From a bacterium (GTDB lineage Archaea; Nanoarchaeota; Nanoarchaeia; Woesearchaeales; UBA10216), in the NCBI GenBank assembly GCA_024206195.1, contig JAAGZO010000563.1:1-5484 (forward strand): a DNA stretch of 5,484 nt, read 5' to 3'. The translations under genes and the position numbers were made by a program. The notes beneath the pieces were generated by a model. It was not told where the DNA came from. It saw only the letters and a program-made list of their open reading frames with translations, and searched no databases. This document shows positions 1 to 5,484 of this stretch, in pieces (the first letter of the stretch is position 1; each line of letters opens with the position of its first letter).

Positions 1-344
1 AAACGGACATCACTACTCCCTGTGTAGTTCCTCATCAACTCGATAATTGATTCAGGTGTTCCGTCTGCGTTGTTGACAGCTATCTTAAGGAGAAGCGCTG
101 CCCTGTAAGCTTCATCTTCTAAACCTTTCCGAGATAACCCTACGATCTTGCCAATAAGGTCTAACTGGAACCCTACTGCTTCGTATATCCCTCGTTGTTG
201 TAGTGTAGAAAAGTTAGCTTCTTCTAAATCTTGAACTTGTTTAAGGAAAAGAGTTGTGAGTTTTTCTACGTTCTCTTTTCCTTGGAGTTCATAGATTAAC
301 CTGCTTAACCCCTTCTCTATTTGGTCTGTTTCTATCGGTATCAT
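1..344 (-). CDS. DUF2612-like phage tail/baseplate protein, N-terminal part (cut by window edge)
   Basis: Reading on the minus strand from ATG at 344-342, the frame stays open for 114 codons to the window edge, so the C-terminus is missing. The start follows a strong AAGGAGA site that overlaps the stop codon of the J-like gene, leaving an 11-nt gap. The protein begins with an amphipathic helical stretch. At about residues 61-72 comes LDLIGKIVGLSR, then the D..YR element near residues 77-81, and then KIAVNNADGT (residues 87-96). This order (LDxIGxIVGxxR, DexYR, then a K/I-rich strand ending NNxDGT) is what I associate with the DUF2612 family. That family is encoded just after baseplate J-like genes in many myoviruses and takes the place of P2 gpI. 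Its inferred role is a wedge-periphery or fibre-attachment protein of the baseplate. The family match is from recall, and the exact function is not shown by the sequence. Confidence 0.8.
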   Translation of the reverse strand, partial: MIPIETDQIEKGLSRLIYELQGKENVEKLTTLFLKQVQDLEEANFSTLQQRGIYEAVGFQLDLIGKIVGLSRKGLEDEAYRAALLLKIAVNNADGTPESIIELMRNYTGSSDVR

Positions 345-355
345 GCCGTCTCCTT

Positions 356-1804
356 TTAGATGCTCACAACAACCCTAGAAACATCAAACAAAGGTCTCTC
401 AGAGTCATCTACAGGGATTGGAGTGGTGACGTAAGAAGTAGGGGGTGTTGTAGAGGAAGTGGATAATCCAATCTCTGTGACCACACTCTCTAACCCGTCC
501 ACAGCATCAAATAACTTACCATTGAATCGTTGAGGGATGATGTCTACACCTTGGCCTAATCCATTACCATAATCCACTACAGCTTGTGCCATAGCTTGTT
601 CACCATCAGAAGGAAATACTTCTTCATCGTAAAGGGTGTAAGTGACATTAACCCAAGCGTATAAGGTATCTGGGCGACTGAAGTAGATAGGACGTTCTGT
701 GCCACCACTGTCTATAATAACAACAAGGGTGTTACCGAAAAGTTTAATACCTGCAGGTTTGGTTTCCCAAATAGTTGTTGCTACGTCTTGGTCTGTTCCA
801 CCTGTTACAATACATTCATAACTTTTAGGTGGTCTGCCATCTCCGTCTACACTTAAGGTTTCATTTTCGATAACAATAGCACTACCTACACCTTCAACTT
901 CGGATAAACTTGACTCGATTGCAGGGATTGTAGCTGTGCCTGTTGAAGATTCTTTCTCTGACATACGTAGACGAAGCTCTTCATCAGTCTCTTCTGAACG
1001 TCCTAGTTCAAAGGATTGTGGATTGTTAACACTAATCGTACCTACTGGGACAGTCTCAAACTGAGTGAGGGTGTTTGCAGGGACTGAGATCGCACCTTCT
1101 TCTACTGTTGTGGCGTTCACATAACTACCCACCACTGTAATTGCTAAATTACTATCCACTGTCACAGACAATACGTTATTATTTGCTGTGTATGTTATTA
1201 CAAGGGTTGTGTCATCATTCTCTGTTGTTGCTACATACGTAGGTTGACTTCCGATCGCTGCTTCAAAGTTTGTGATAAGGCTTTCTACTGTTGGATTAGT
1301 ACCTGAATTTACTGTATAGGTGACTCCTTCCACTAGAATATCATAATCTGTGTTTGCAATTAAAGTGTTAATTTCAATATTTACAAGATTACAATTCTGA
1401 CGATCATACACTAAAGTTTCGTCAGTGGTTACAGTGATCTGGTCTGTATTATTAACCCCTGTGTTTGCAGGTACTGTACTTCCATTACTACCTTTAAAAA
1501 GTAGTTGCCCTGTACTGCCCGATGCTTGTATTCTTGATAAGCCGATAAGAGCAGCTAAATCATCTAAGTTTTTACCTTCTGCCTTATCTCTGTTAAACTG
1601 GTTATAAACACTCTCCGCCAAATCCCAACCAGAATCTTTTAATGCTGTTGCGAAGATTTGAACTAAGTTACCGTACACGCTATCAGGTGAAGTGGGGAAA
1701 TTTGCCCCAAAGAACTCAGCACTATTTGCATCATCGGTAAGTTCTTGTACAATCTCTGGTTGTGTTTTACTTACAAACCCATCGGGTTGTACTCCGTAAG
1801 CCAT
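356..1804 (-). CDS. Baseplate J-like wedge protein with an inserted domain
   Basis: This 482-residue protein has the hallmarks of the baseplate J family (P2 gpJ, T4 gp6 wedge type). Residues 80-91 read LDDLAALIGLSR. A core motif at 237-280 includes GAISVPANT, VPVGTISVNNP and the acidic EETDEELRLR stretch. Residues 346-358 carry WETKPAGIKLFGN, and the C-terminus ends in a short hydrophobic strand (VSRVVVSI). J-like wedges form the ring around the hub that triggers sheath contraction. The region from about 140 to 228 separates the N-terminal part from the core motif. It looks like an added beta-rich domain (see findings). The ATG at 1804 is preceded by AGGAGA with an 8-nt spacer, 17 nt after the gp25-like stop. 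A Ser/Thr/Pro-rich linker lies at 448-463. Family assignment is very likely; the domain boundaries are estimates. Confidence 0.94.
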   Translation of the reverse strand: MAYGVQPDGFVSKTQPEIVQELTDDANSAEFFGANFPTSPDSVYGNLVQIFATALKDSGWDLAESVYNQFNRDKAEGKNLDDLAALIGLSRIQASGSTGQLLFKGSNGSTVPANTGVNNTDQITVTTDETLVYDRQNCNLVNIEINTLIANTDYDILVEGVTYTVNSGTNPTVESLITNFEAAIGSQPTYVATTENDDTTLVITYTANNNVLSVTVDSNLAITVVGSYVNATTVEEGAISVPANTLTQFETVPVGTISVNNPQSFELGRSEETDEELRLRMSEKESSTGTATIPAIESSLSEVEGVGSAIVIENETLSVDGDGRPPKSYECIVTGGTDQDVATTIWETKPAGIKLFGNTLVVIIDSGGTERPIYFSRPDTLYAWVNVTYTLYDEEVFPSDGEQAMAQAVVDYGNGLGQGVDIIPQRFNGKLFDAVDGLESVVTEIGLSTSSTTPPTSYVTTPIPVDDSERPLFDVSRVVVSI

Positions 1805-1821
1805 CGCCTCGTCTCCTAATA

Positions 1822-2220
1822 TTAAATAGAAGAGGAGAATGTATCAGAGATAGTGTCCCCTCCTGTGGATGTTGCTGTATAGTTATATTCAAACTGTCTT
1901 AAGCTGCGATCAAAAGAAACGTCACTAGTTACAGAAGAAATGTAACTCAAGTTTCGAATATAGTTATCTAAAGTTTTCTGGATGTAACGTTCTTGTGCAG
2001 GGTCTTTATCGCCTAGGAAATAACGAGTGTTGCTGGGAAGGTTTGGGTCTTGTGTGTTCAAGTAAGGAATCCCATCGAACACATTTACAAACCATTCTCC
2101 TAAGTTAATACTTAAAGCTAATCGTAATCTTTGAGAAACTTCGTTAACCCCACTTACAATTTGCAACCCGCCAGTTATATCCAAGTCCTTTGTTGCATTG
2201 TTCATTTTAAAATCTGACAT
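1822..2220 (-). CDS. gp25/gpW-like baseplate wedge protein
   Basis: A 132-residue protein, the usual size for T4 gp25/P2 gpW-like wedge subunits. Diagnostic features are the N-terminal strand ending in DITGGLQIVSG, the helix NEVSQRLRLALSINLGEWF, and the following FDGIPYL. The arrangement (E..QRL...L....GEWF.N...GIPY) is the classic core of this family, including its DUF2634-type relatives. These proteins contact the sheath's first ring and link the J-like wedge to the hub; the old 'lysozyme' label for gp25 should not be read as enzymatic activity. It lies directly before the J-like gene, as expected for interacting wedge partners. The ATG start is preceded by TAAGGA, which includes the stop codon of the spike gene, so the two genes are probably translationally coupled. 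The C-terminal 20 residues are Ser/Thr-rich. Confidence 0.9.
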   Translation of the reverse strand: MSDFKMNNATKDLDITGGLQIVSGVNEVSQRLRLALSINLGEWFVNVFDGIPYLNTQDPNLPSNTRYFLGDKDPAQERYIQKTLDNYIRNLSYISSVTSDVSFDRSLRQFEYNYTATSTGGDTISDTFSSSI

Positions 2221-2228
2221 AGGATTCC

Positions 2229-3062
2229 TTACTGTGGAGTGCTTGTAGGACGACCTTCCGCATCTTCGTGGGTATGCCCTAGGTAAGCGATTCCGCCTAT
2301 TGTAGCGTCTCCTGAGACTGTTATATCGCCAATTGTCATAGTACCTCCACCTCCGCTACCTGCGAAGCTTGGAGCTGAGAAACTAACCGCTGAGGTTGCT
2401 GCTCCGACTACTTCAAGTGTCCCGTTAATCTTCACATTCTGGGAAAATTCTGCTAGAGGAGTTGTAACTGTTGTTTTAGAGGATGCGTTAATGTTCGCAT
2501 TAGAACAGTTGATGGTCACGTCCCCAGTAGCTGTGGTAGTGATACTTGTACAGGAGGTGATGATGTCTCCAGAGGGTTTAATTGTTGTGATAGATTTTGG
2601 TGCTTCGATAATCATATCTGTCCTACTTGGAGATTGATTAACAAGTCTTGTACCAAAGCCGTGTGTCACATAACAATCTTTAAGCTGGAAATTCGCCAAC
2701 AACTCTTCGTTAGTTTGCCTACCATCGTTTGCTAGAAACCCGTTCAGAGATTTGTGTGTCCAATGAAGGGTGACTTTATCACCTACACTTATAGGAAGTT
2801 TGATTGTAAAACCTCCACCACTCTGAAGTTTGACAAACACACTCTTAATCTGAGGTGGGTTCAGTACATCTCCATCAGGATACACAGTCCCTATCAAAGG
2901 TTTAACATCAACCACTTGTTTAGTTGTGTAGTTATCTGTGCGTGTCACTACAGCAGGGATACTAATAAAGACATTCTCGTCCATGTGATTTTCAATAACT
3001 TCTTTAATCACCTCTGGGACGGTTTTCATACCATACCCTAAAGTTCTATCTGCAGAGGACAT
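2229..3062 (-). CDS. Baseplate central spike, Gp138/gpV-like, with terminal His-x-His
   Basis: A 277-residue protein from ATG at 3062-3060. A TTG two codons upstream is open but lies only 2 nt from the AAGGAG site, whereas the ATG has an 8-nt spacer, so the ATG is preferred. Residues about 30-140 resemble the Gp138 N-terminal OB-fold domain: TVYPDG, then a V-rich strand, KLPISVGDKVTLHW, and FQLKDCYVTHGFG. Residues about 150-240 are a Thr/Ser/Val/Ile-rich beta stem with alternating polar and hydrophobic positions, followed by a Gly-rich turn (GSGGGG). The tail reads LGHTHEDAEGRPTSTPQ; H263 and H265 form the HxH motif. In P2 gpV and phi92 gp138 this motif coordinates iron at the trimer tip. The inferred role is a trimeric needle under the hub that punctures the host outer membrane. 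Flanking hub and wedge genes agree. Confidence 0.88.
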   Translation of the reverse strand: MSSADRTLGYGMKTVPEVIKEVIENHMDENVFISIPAVVTRTDNYTTKQVVDVKPLIGTVYPDGDVLNPPQIKSVFVKLQSGGGFTIKLPISVGDKVTLHWTHKSLNGFLANDGRQTNEELLANFQLKDCYVTHGFGTRLVNQSPSRTDMIIEAPKSITTIKPSGDIITSCTSITTTATGDVTINCSNANINASSKTTVTTPLAEFSQNVKINGTLEVVGAATSAVSFSAPSFAGSGGGGTMTIGDITVSGDATIGGIAYLGHTHEDAEGRPTSTPQ

Positions 3063-3070
3063 CCACAATA

Positions 3071-3076
3071 CTCCTT
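3071..3076 (-). promoter_or_regulatory. Ribosome-binding site of the spike gene (decides its start)
   Basis: On the minus strand this reads AAGGAG. It is 2 nt from an in-frame TTG (3068-3066) and 8 nt from the ATG at 3062-3060. Normal spacing therefore selects the ATG and drops the residues Met-Trp from the longest reading frame. The site sits in the 17-nt gap after the hub stop codon. Confidence 0.8.
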
Positions 3077-3079
3077 AAA

Positions 3080-4087
3080 TTACATAGGACTACCAACCAA
3101 TACTGTATCCCATACGTTTGTTCTACTGTTAAGTTTTGTTTGGATAGTTTTTATCTTATAAGTACCTGCTAATTTTTCATTAACAGTTTCCGGTACTGTG
3201 AAAAAATTATCAAAATCTATAGGTGTTAAGAATGAAGATAACAATACGTCACGTTTTACGTTAGGTTCTGCAGAAGCTTTCTGTGAGTTATCAATAACAG
3301 GGTCTAAACTCTTGATATTCTCTGGTGGGAATACAAAAGTGTTTGGAGCTAATTTATTATAATCAGCATCACCTTGAATAATCTCTTTCATACGAGCAGA
3401 GAACTTACTGTTGAACAGTGTGTAATCAACTTTGTAGGTTTTGCAGATCTTCTCTATTACATCGATAAGTTTACCTGTGTAAGAAAATCCACCTGCAACC
3501 ACTGTTCCTTTGAGAGCTTCCAAAGCAAGCGACTGTGAAGATACAGAAGGGAACATTTTAACTAATGAACCTAACACTTCAACAATATCGCTCTTCTCTG
3601 GGAAATCTACACTCACTTTAGTGTTCTTAACGTCAAATCCTGCATCTTTCATCAAGATTTTGTAAGATACGTCAGCACCGCTCTTATTAACATCCACCCG
3701 TTGAACAAAACCATTATATACAACACTCACACCTGTATCACGATAACCTGCTTCAATCCTTACAACACAACCCTCTGTATTAAAAAGGTTGTACATTTCT
3801 GGATTAAGGTTTAAGATGTTCAGTGTGGAGATTTCAGATGATGTTGCTGTTTTTGAATACGTTCTTTTAGATTCAAATGTAAAGTTAAAACCTCGTAGAG
3901 CATTACCATCTTCTGGAATGTTACTTATCATTAACGCATCACTGGGAATTGCCTGTGTTGCTGATATACGAGCTGAAATACTATTAGGTATAACACTGCC
4001 TTCCGTGTAGTAACTTTCCTTTTCATAAGCAGGAACACCAAACGTAATACGGTAGTGTCTTTGCCAATTTTGTAAAGCCGCTACCAT
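3080..4087 (-). CDS. Baseplate hub protein (gpD/gp27-type role)
   Basis: A 335-residue protein between the plug-like and spike genes, which is the usual place for the baseplate hub in such clusters. It starts with a short conserved-looking segment, NWQRHYRITFG (residues 7-17). Residues 66-95 (GFNFTFESKRT...STLNILNLNPE) resemble the strand-plus-helix entry of hub proteins. GCVVRIEAGYRD at 106-117 and VVYNGFVQRVDV at 122-133 match the 'V.I.AGY.....v.Y.G.V' pattern I associate with hub/late-control-like proteins. KILMKDAGFDVKN follows at 143-155. Hubs of this type form the trimeric ring that joins the tail tube to the spike. The start has an AGGAGA site with a 9-nt spacer after AGGAG, and only 5 nt separate it from the plug stop. 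The role rests mainly on order plus these partial motifs; sequence conservation across the family is low. No peptidase or lysozyme motif is visible. Confidence 0.77.
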   Translation of the reverse strand: MVAALQNWQRHYRITFGVPAYEKESYYTEGSVIPNSISARISATQAIPSDALMISNIPEDGNALRGFNFTFESKRTYSKTATSSEISTLNILNLNPEMYNLFNTEGCVVRIEAGYRDTGVSVVYNGFVQRVDVNKSGADVSYKILMKDAGFDVKNTKVSVDFPEKSDIVEVLGSLVKMFPSVSSQSLALEALKGTVVAGGFSYTGKLIDVIEKICKTYKVDYTLFNSKFSARMKEIIQGDADYNKLAPNTFVFPPENIKSLDPVIDNSQKASAEPNVKRDVLLSSFLTPIDFDNFFTVPETVNEKLAGTYKIKTIQTKLNSRTNVWDTVLVGSPM

Positions 4088-4092
4088 ACTAG

Positions 4093-4491
4093 TTATCTCC
4101 TGTAAGATGTGAAGTATTCAATACCAGAACTATCCAATTCATCCTTGGTGAAGTATGTAGGGACAAAACGCCTACCTTCTCCAAAGTTATCTCTGGTAAT
4201 TGTTCCGTTAATACCTGCCTCGGTGTCAAGGGCAAGAACATCTCCTTCAAACAATCCTGACTCTCTGGAGTATCTCCAAGTGAGAAGTCCATTAGGCATA
4301 ACCTTAAGCCCTGCGAGAAGTGGTGTCCTTGAATCTATATCTGTAGAAGGGTTGTTGTCAGCATCGTAAATACTAACACTCCACCCCATACGGTAATTCC
4401 ACACAACATGGAAATAGAATACAACCCCTTCGATTTGAAATTCTACAATCTGGTTAGGGTTGCTTCCGTCAATATTTAATGCTACTGTCAT
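4093..4491 (-). CDS. Baseplate plug-like protein (Pam3 gp18-like)
   Basis: A 132-residue protein from ATG at 4491-4489. The frame is open upstream to a TTG at 4539-4537, which would add 16 residues. That TTG has no ribosome site and coincides with a promoter -35 element, so the ATG is preferred; a weak GGATTAGAG lies before it. The pattern fits the small cyanophage Pam3 gp18-type plug family often encoded before hub genes. It has a beta strand (QIVEFQIEGVVFYFHVVWN, residues 14-32), the WN.R element at 31-34 and W.VSIYDADNNP at 37-48. PLLAGLKVMPNGLL at 57-70 and a FGEG..FVPTYFT end near 103-115 follow. In Pam3 this protein closes the tail-tube lumen above the spike. The match is from recalled consensus, so the family is likely and the plug role is inferred. 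The C-terminus (EYFTSYRR) is aromatic and basic. Confidence 0.75.
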   Translation of the reverse strand: MTVALNIDGSNPNQIVEFQIEGVVFYFHVVWNYRMGWSVSIYDADNNPSTDIDSRTPLLAGLKVMPNGLLTWRYSRESGLFEGDVLALDTEAGINGTITRDNFGEGRRFVPTYFTKDELDSSGIEYFTSYRR

Positions 4492-4510
4492 TATTTTCTC
4501 TAATCCGTCA

Positions 4511-4539
4511 ATTATATCATATAGTGGTGTTTCTATCAA
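4511..4539 (-). promoter_or_regulatory. Candidate sigma70-type promoter with extended -10, upstream of the plug gene
   Basis: On the minus strand, TTGATA (4539-4534, five of six matches to TTGACA) is followed by exactly 17 nt and then TATAAT (4516-4511, a perfect -10). The bases just before the -10 are TGA, giving the extended -10 TGnTATAAT. The start of transcription would fall near 4505-4503, about 12-14 nt before the ATG at 4491. It occupies most of the 56-nt gap between the adaptor and plug genes, the only long gap in the window. It points into the plug, hub, spike and wedge genes. This is a sequence match only; AT-rich DNA can produce such boxes by chance. Confidence 0.6.
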
Positions 4540-4547
4540 GATACTTA

Positions 4548-5120
4548 TTACAACAGGTCTACAGCGTTGATACCTTGATCTGCCAATTGTTTAGCTATGG
4601 TTTTGTCGGTTTCCGTGGTGTTTTCTGTCTTAGTACCATCACTACTTTTCGAAGGGTTGTCAGCTAATTGATCGTTTGTATCTGACCTAGGAGTTGTGAT
4701 TGTTGTGGCTGTTAATGCTGTAGATATGTCAAGCTGTTGTAAAGTCACATTAGCAAGAAGACTGTCACTGTAAGTGGTATCCCTTTCAACACTAAAACTT
4801 GTAATATAACAGTTATCTATATCAGGGATAGCTCCGTCATCTGTCCCGTAGAAAGTCATCAGTTCGAAACTGTCGATGAGTTCGTCAACAAGACGTCTAA
4901 AATCTGATGGAGAAGGGTAAGTGTTCCTAACCTTAGAGGTTGTCACTACTCCTGAGAAAGAAACGGACGGTAAATTAGGGTGTACATGATCACTACGTTT
5001 GCTTCCATCAAACACTGTAGACGTTGTAACATCCACTGTTCTTGTGTAGCTTGCGGAAGTGACAGCATCCATGCTAATCACTGTGCTTCCATCTAAGCTT
5101 CTTAAAAATACTACTGCCAT
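4548..5120 (-). CDS. Dit-like baseplate/tail-tube adaptor with hydrophilic C-terminal extension
   Basis: A 190-residue protein from ATG at 5120-5118, with TAGGAGA at ideal spacing; that site overlaps the stop codon of the upstream gene. Residues 25-60 carry a pattern (YTRTVDVTTSTVFDGSKRSD, then HVHPNLPSVSFSGVVT) that resembles Dit-like N-terminal domains of phage tail proteins, with their 'evT..pve.G..isDHv...p....~.g.v' core. A helix at 71-86 (PSDFRRLVDELIDSFE), then MTFYGTDDG and CYITSFSVERDTTYSDSLLANVTLQQL (104-130), completes the expected fold of strands ending in an 'S....RD......L...v.l..i' element. Its place between tape measure and hub suits a protein connecting the last tube ring to the hub. 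Residues 139-173 are Thr/Asp/Ser-rich and look disordered, ending in a probable helix (175-190). A LysM/gp53-like adaptor is the alternative; I see no LysM motif. Confidence 0.74.
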   Translation of the reverse strand: MAVVFLRSLDGSTVISMDAVTSASYTRTVDVTTSTVFDGSKRSDHVHPNLPSVSFSGVVTTSKVRNTYPSPSDFRRLVDELIDSFELMTFYGTDDGAIPDIDNCYITSFSVERDTTYSDSLLANVTLQQLDISTALTATTITTPRSDTNDQLADNPSKSSDGTKTENTTETDKTIAKQLADQGINAVDLL

Positions 5121-5128
5121 TACATCTC

Positions 5129-5484
5129 CTAATTAACTAGTAGTGGGTATATCTGTGCTCTAACCGCATCCTTGGAGGCTTGAGTCTCGGCAACAACTTC
5201 TCCAATCTTCTCACCATCAATCTCAAGCGTGATGTTGTTTTGAATAGGTTGGTTATTACTTGAACCACCTTTGAAGAAGTTTTGCAATCCTTGCCCTAAC
5301 GTGTTAAGTTGGTTAAAGAATGGGAATGCTGCATCTAAACCTGCTGCAAAATTCTTATTATCAGTGGCTCGGTTACCAAAAGATTTATTAGGATCTTTAG
5401 GGTCAAATAACAAACCTTCTTTGTCACGGAATACTAAAACATTCAACAACTCTTCCACTAAAGCTAATGCGCCCACTACTTTCA
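5129..5484 (-). CDS. C-terminal end of a probable tail tape-measure protein (5' part beyond window)
   Basis: The minus-strand frame is open from the right window edge to a TAG at 5131-5129, giving 117 complete codons of the end of a longer gene. A GTG at 5476-5474 could be read as a start, but no ribosome site can be judged so close to the edge, and a continuing gene is more likely. The visible part has a hydrophobic helix (ALALVEELLNVLVF), a polar middle with FDPKDPNKSFGN, a predicted amphipathic stretch (FFNQLNTLGQGLQNFFKGG), then the terminal NNITLEIDGEKIGEVVAETQ. A final 'N.I.L.IDGe.Ig.vv' strand is common at the ends of tape-measure proteins, and the position immediately before the Dit-like adaptor fits. 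Only the last portion is visible, so length, coiled coils and any enzymatic domain cannot be judged. Confidence 0.68.
   Translation of the reverse strand, partial: KVVGALALVEELLNVLVFRDKEGLLFDPKDPNKSFGNRATDNKNFAAGLDAAFPFFNQLNTLGQGLQNFFKGGSSNNQPIQNNITLEIDGEKIGEVVAETQASKDAVRAQIYPLLVN

Noticed and set aside
1425..1607. Plus-strand open frame of 60 codons inside the J-like gene
   Set aside because: It lies wholly opposite a strongly supported gene, has no recognisable motif and its residues look like an antisense shadow.
1822..2220. Lysozyme activity for the gp25-like protein
   Set aside because: The name comes from an old label for the T4 gp25 family; no catalytic motif is visible and the protein is a structural wedge.
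2754..3041. Plus-strand open frame of 95 codons opposite the spike gene
   Set aside because: His/Phe/Asn-rich low-quality translation with no motif, entirely antisense to the spike OB-domain coding region.
3066..3068. TTG as the start of the spike gene
   Set aside because: Only 2 nt from the AAGGAG site; the in-frame ATG two codons later has normal spacing.
3789..4010. Plus-strand open frame of 73 codons opposite the hub gene
   Set aside because: Antisense to conserved hub segments and without a convincing protein pattern.
4089..4369. Minus-strand (67 codons) and plus-strand (86 codons) frames overlapping the plug gene
   Set aside because: Both are out of frame with the plug-like protein, which carries the recognisable family pattern; they are shadows.
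4479..4667. Plus-strand open frame of 62 codons spanning the promoter gap
   Set aside because: I considered a small membrane peptide because of its hydrophobic start, but it overlaps the ends of two real genes and the promoter on the other strand, and no ribosome site was convincing.
1..5484. Rho-independent terminators, tRNAs, CRISPR arrays, insertion sequences or attachment sites
   Set aside because: Gaps between genes are 5-56 nt, with no hairpin plus T-run and no repeat array seen; everything else is coding.
1..5484. A contractile injection system or tailocin rather than a phage
   Set aside because: These parts would also fit a tailocin, but the window shows neither head nor sheath genes, so the question cannot be settled; phage or prophage is the simpler reading.

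Overview
The window holds one contiguous, single-direction (minus strand) block of a tailed-phage or prophage structural module. It is the baseplate and tail-tip cluster of a contractile-tailed (myovirus-type) phage. Transcription runs from high to low coordinates. No gene on the plus strand is supported. Identification rests on gene order and on motifs read by eye in the translations; no database search was possible. Composition looks moderately AT-rich. Nearly every start is preceded by an AGGAG-type ribosome site. A membrane-piercing spike with a terminal His-x-His suggests a Gram-negative host, but the host genus cannot be named from this sequence.

Layout in transcription order: (1) 5484-5129, the C-terminal end of a probable tape-measure protein, cut by the window edge; (2) 5120-4548, a Dit-like baseplate/tube adaptor with an unusual hydrophilic C-terminal extension; (3) 4491-4093, a small protein resembling the baseplate plug of cyanophage Pam3 (gp18-like); (4) 4087-3080, a baseplate hub protein (gpD/gp27-type role); (5) 3062-2229, a central spike with a Gp138-like OB domain, a beta-rich stem and a terminal HTH motif; (6) 2220-1822, a gp25/gpW-like wedge protein; (7) 1804-356, a baseplate J-like wedge protein with an extra domain of about 90 residues; (8) 344-1, the N-terminal part of a DUF2612-like tail protein, cut by the window edge.

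The genes are packed with gaps of 5-17 nt, apart from one 56-nt gap before the plug gene. That gap contains a near-consensus sigma70-type promoter with an extended -10 element, pointing into the plug-hub-spike-wedge genes. This is the most notable non-coding feature. Together the products would form the centre of the baseplate (adaptor, plug, hub, spike) and the wedges around it (gp25-like, J-like, DUF2612-like), at the end of a tube whose length is set by the tape measure. The tail fibres, sheath and tube genes would lie outside the window. I see no defence, toxin, RNA, CRISPR or mobile-element cargo and no evidence for a wholly new system. The interest lies in the internal promoter and in lineage-specific elaborations of known baseplate parts.
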